A stretch of 64,000 nucleotides of DNA from Symsagittifera roscoffensis. Lineage: Eukaryota > Xenacoelomorpha > Acoela > Convolutidae. A program made the position numbers and the translations under genes. The stretch is taken from positions 27,756,189 through 27,820,188 of the forward strand of contig NC_087064.1 of NCBI RefSeq assembly GCF_963678635.1. Reading direction: 5' to 3'. Positions 62,751 through 64,000 of the stretch are shown in pieces. How positions within the stretch are numbered: the stretch's first letter is position 1; each line of letters starts with the position of its first letter. The notes beneath the pieces were generated by a model. That model made no database searches. It was not told where the DNA came from and was given only the letters and a program-made list of their open reading frames with translations.

Positions 62751-64000
62751 GGACTGCTCCTCCTCCCAGAACACAACCGCTTGAAAGCCGACTCGGCAGA
62801 TCAGTGGTTCAGAACAGAAATAACTCCCAGACCGTGTCTAGGAGGAACGATCCGCCCGCCACGGCAAACCCTGCTTCAGCAGCAGGACCGTCTACGAGCG
62901 CCGTGCCTGCGGAGGGAGTTGAACCAGGCAGCCTGCTGCTTTGGAACCGATCAGACCCGAGTCATTGGGGACAGTACAAGACAGACATGTCCACGAAATT
63001 GAACATGAATACCCTGGCGTGTCCAGAGGACGCGATGAGAATGATTGGCGGAGAAAGTCCCACGGTGTCGCGACTATATCGGATATCAGGCGTGGATTGG
63101 CTGCTGGCAGAGCAGGAGCAGTTCAGCTCTGCGACTATGCTCCGACATGCAGACTTGAACGGGTTGCCTCAGGACAATACCTTTGGACCCTTGAACACGC
63201 GGTCCCTTACGGACGTCCGACAGAGAGCCCGGGAATTGACGCCACCTGCTCGAAGGGGCAAGTTTCAGGCAGAGAACAAGCCCAATAACAAGCATCATAA
63301 GATGTACAGGCAGTTCGCTAAACCACCAGGTCAGACGCCTGGCGAGTATTCGAGGGACTACCCCCGAACGACCACGGTGGATGGAGATGACAAGAGATAT
63401 GGGAAACTGAAGGCCCCAATAGGCGACGGCCTGTTTGCAGCTTACGATCCCTTAGATATGAAAGCTGCCAAGTATCTGATCGTAGCCAGTTCCGATTATC
63501 TCTATACGCCCCGGTCTCTCTTTTGGCCCGACGTGATTTTCTTGACGGCACCTAAATTGGACTGGGGACAGGCATCGGCATGATGATAAGTGTACGAAGG
63601 GTGGTCAGCATGGAGCCGCAGGTGATAGTGGTTGCAGGCTCAAATGATCATCTGCAGAGCAGGGGCTTATTGTCACGTCTGACGGATGGGTCGATCCCGA
63701 GCAACGAGGTCATAGGGGAGGTGATAATGACACTGCTCTCGGCGATGGCTGAGGTAGAAGCAGCAGCAAAACAACGCTTCACCCAAAATGTGGTGAAGGT
63801 GATCTTTGCATTGTCCCCAGGGTACGCTGCCTTGCCAGAACCCCTTCAGTTTGTGTACACAATGGTCACAACGATAGCAGAGGGGAGGTTCAACGTGATA
63901 ATTCCTGCCCCGAACAGAGTAGTGGACCCAGACAATTACTACCCGTCCCGATCTGAGCTTCCCGCCGTTTGGGCTGACATTTCGAATGCCATACAGGGAC
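62751..64000 (+). pseudogene. P2: linker and second SGNH-like domain, runs off the window
   Basis: Frame 2 is open from the SGNH linker (PPRTQPLESRLG) through 62804-63583, where a one-base insertion near 63570 (GQASA* against GQAIGMM in B) ends it. The next frame then continues to the window edge with GSNDHLQSRGLLSRL, LSPGYAALPEPLQFVYT and PAPNRV. The two stops of B in this region are Leu and Glu here. This copy supports one continuous polypeptide from SGNH into P2. Confidence 0.68.

Larger units (their letters stand above)
51057..64000 (+). mobile_element. Element C: family-1 Ty3/gypsy-like element, right end outside the window
   Basis: 5' LTR 51057-51940, leader to 54983, gag-protease, RT, integrase, SGNH and the start of P2, all on plus. 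It lies head-to-head with element B. It has lost RNase H and the acidic linker (junction near 60010) and the integrase-macro connection (junction near 62055), and carries several stops and frameshifts. It keeps the RT N-terminal half and the full SGNH domain, both deleted in B. Confidence 0.88.

Noticed and set aside
26561-64000. One giant palindrome of about 37 kb formed by a single inverted duplication.
   Set aside because: B and C have different deletions, different leader lengths and different flanking sequence. They are two insertions in opposite directions, not arms of one event.
1-64000. tRNA, rRNA or host single-copy genes.
   Set aside because: Nothing recognisable was found by reading; a tRNA scan would be needed to exclude tRNA fragments.

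Overview
This is eukaryotic, very probably invertebrate, repeat DNA. Nothing in it looks like a host gene. Almost every base belongs to LTR retrotransposons of the Ty3/gypsy type or to a Penelope-like element (PLE), inserted into one another. The evidence is gag with CCHC knuckles, a DTG protease, a YVDD reverse transcriptase, RNase H, an HHCC + DDE integrase with a GPF tail, LTRs of about 880-900 bp ending TGT...ACA, and a PLE RT with a GIY-YIG endonuclease. Such PLEs, and the TTTTCAG-type splice acceptors before gag, point to a metazoan. I cannot name the species. All large copies are broken by stops, frameshifts or deletions.

Layout. (E) 1-1943: 5' LTR and leader of a minus-strand family-1 element running off the left edge. 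(D) 1944-2636, 20928-21056 and 50165-50615: leader and 5' LTR of an old minus-strand family-2 element, split by later insertions. (A) 2637-20927: a plus-strand family-2 element with both LTRs. It has lost all of pol and carries a tandemly doubled gag-macro block followed by a long 3' accessory region. (PLE) 21057-24904 and 48467-50164: one PLE inserted into the D LTR, with an 11-bp target duplication. (B) 24905-48466: a minus-strand family-1 element of 23.6 kb inserted inside the PLE endonuclease region. (C) 51057-64000: a plus-strand family-1 element running off the right edge.

How the genes fit together. Combining A, B and C gives the family plan: LTR, 11-12 nt spacer, PBS-like site, 2-5 kb non-coding leader with paired hairpins, gag-protease, RT-RNase H, acidic linker, integrase, macro domain, coiled-coil protein (seen only in A), SGNH hydrolase, a second SGNH-like domain (P2), helical domain (P3), P4, basic linker (P5) and a 1,028-residue protein (P6), then 3' UTR and LTR. 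B and C carry different deletions, so each keeps parts the other has lost. In B most of P2 to P5 lies in one reading frame broken only by stop codons, which suggests a giant 3' polyprotein in the position where retroviruses have env. I see no envelope features in it. This macro + SGNH + P2-P6 module, shared by two diverged families, is the most interesting thing in the window.
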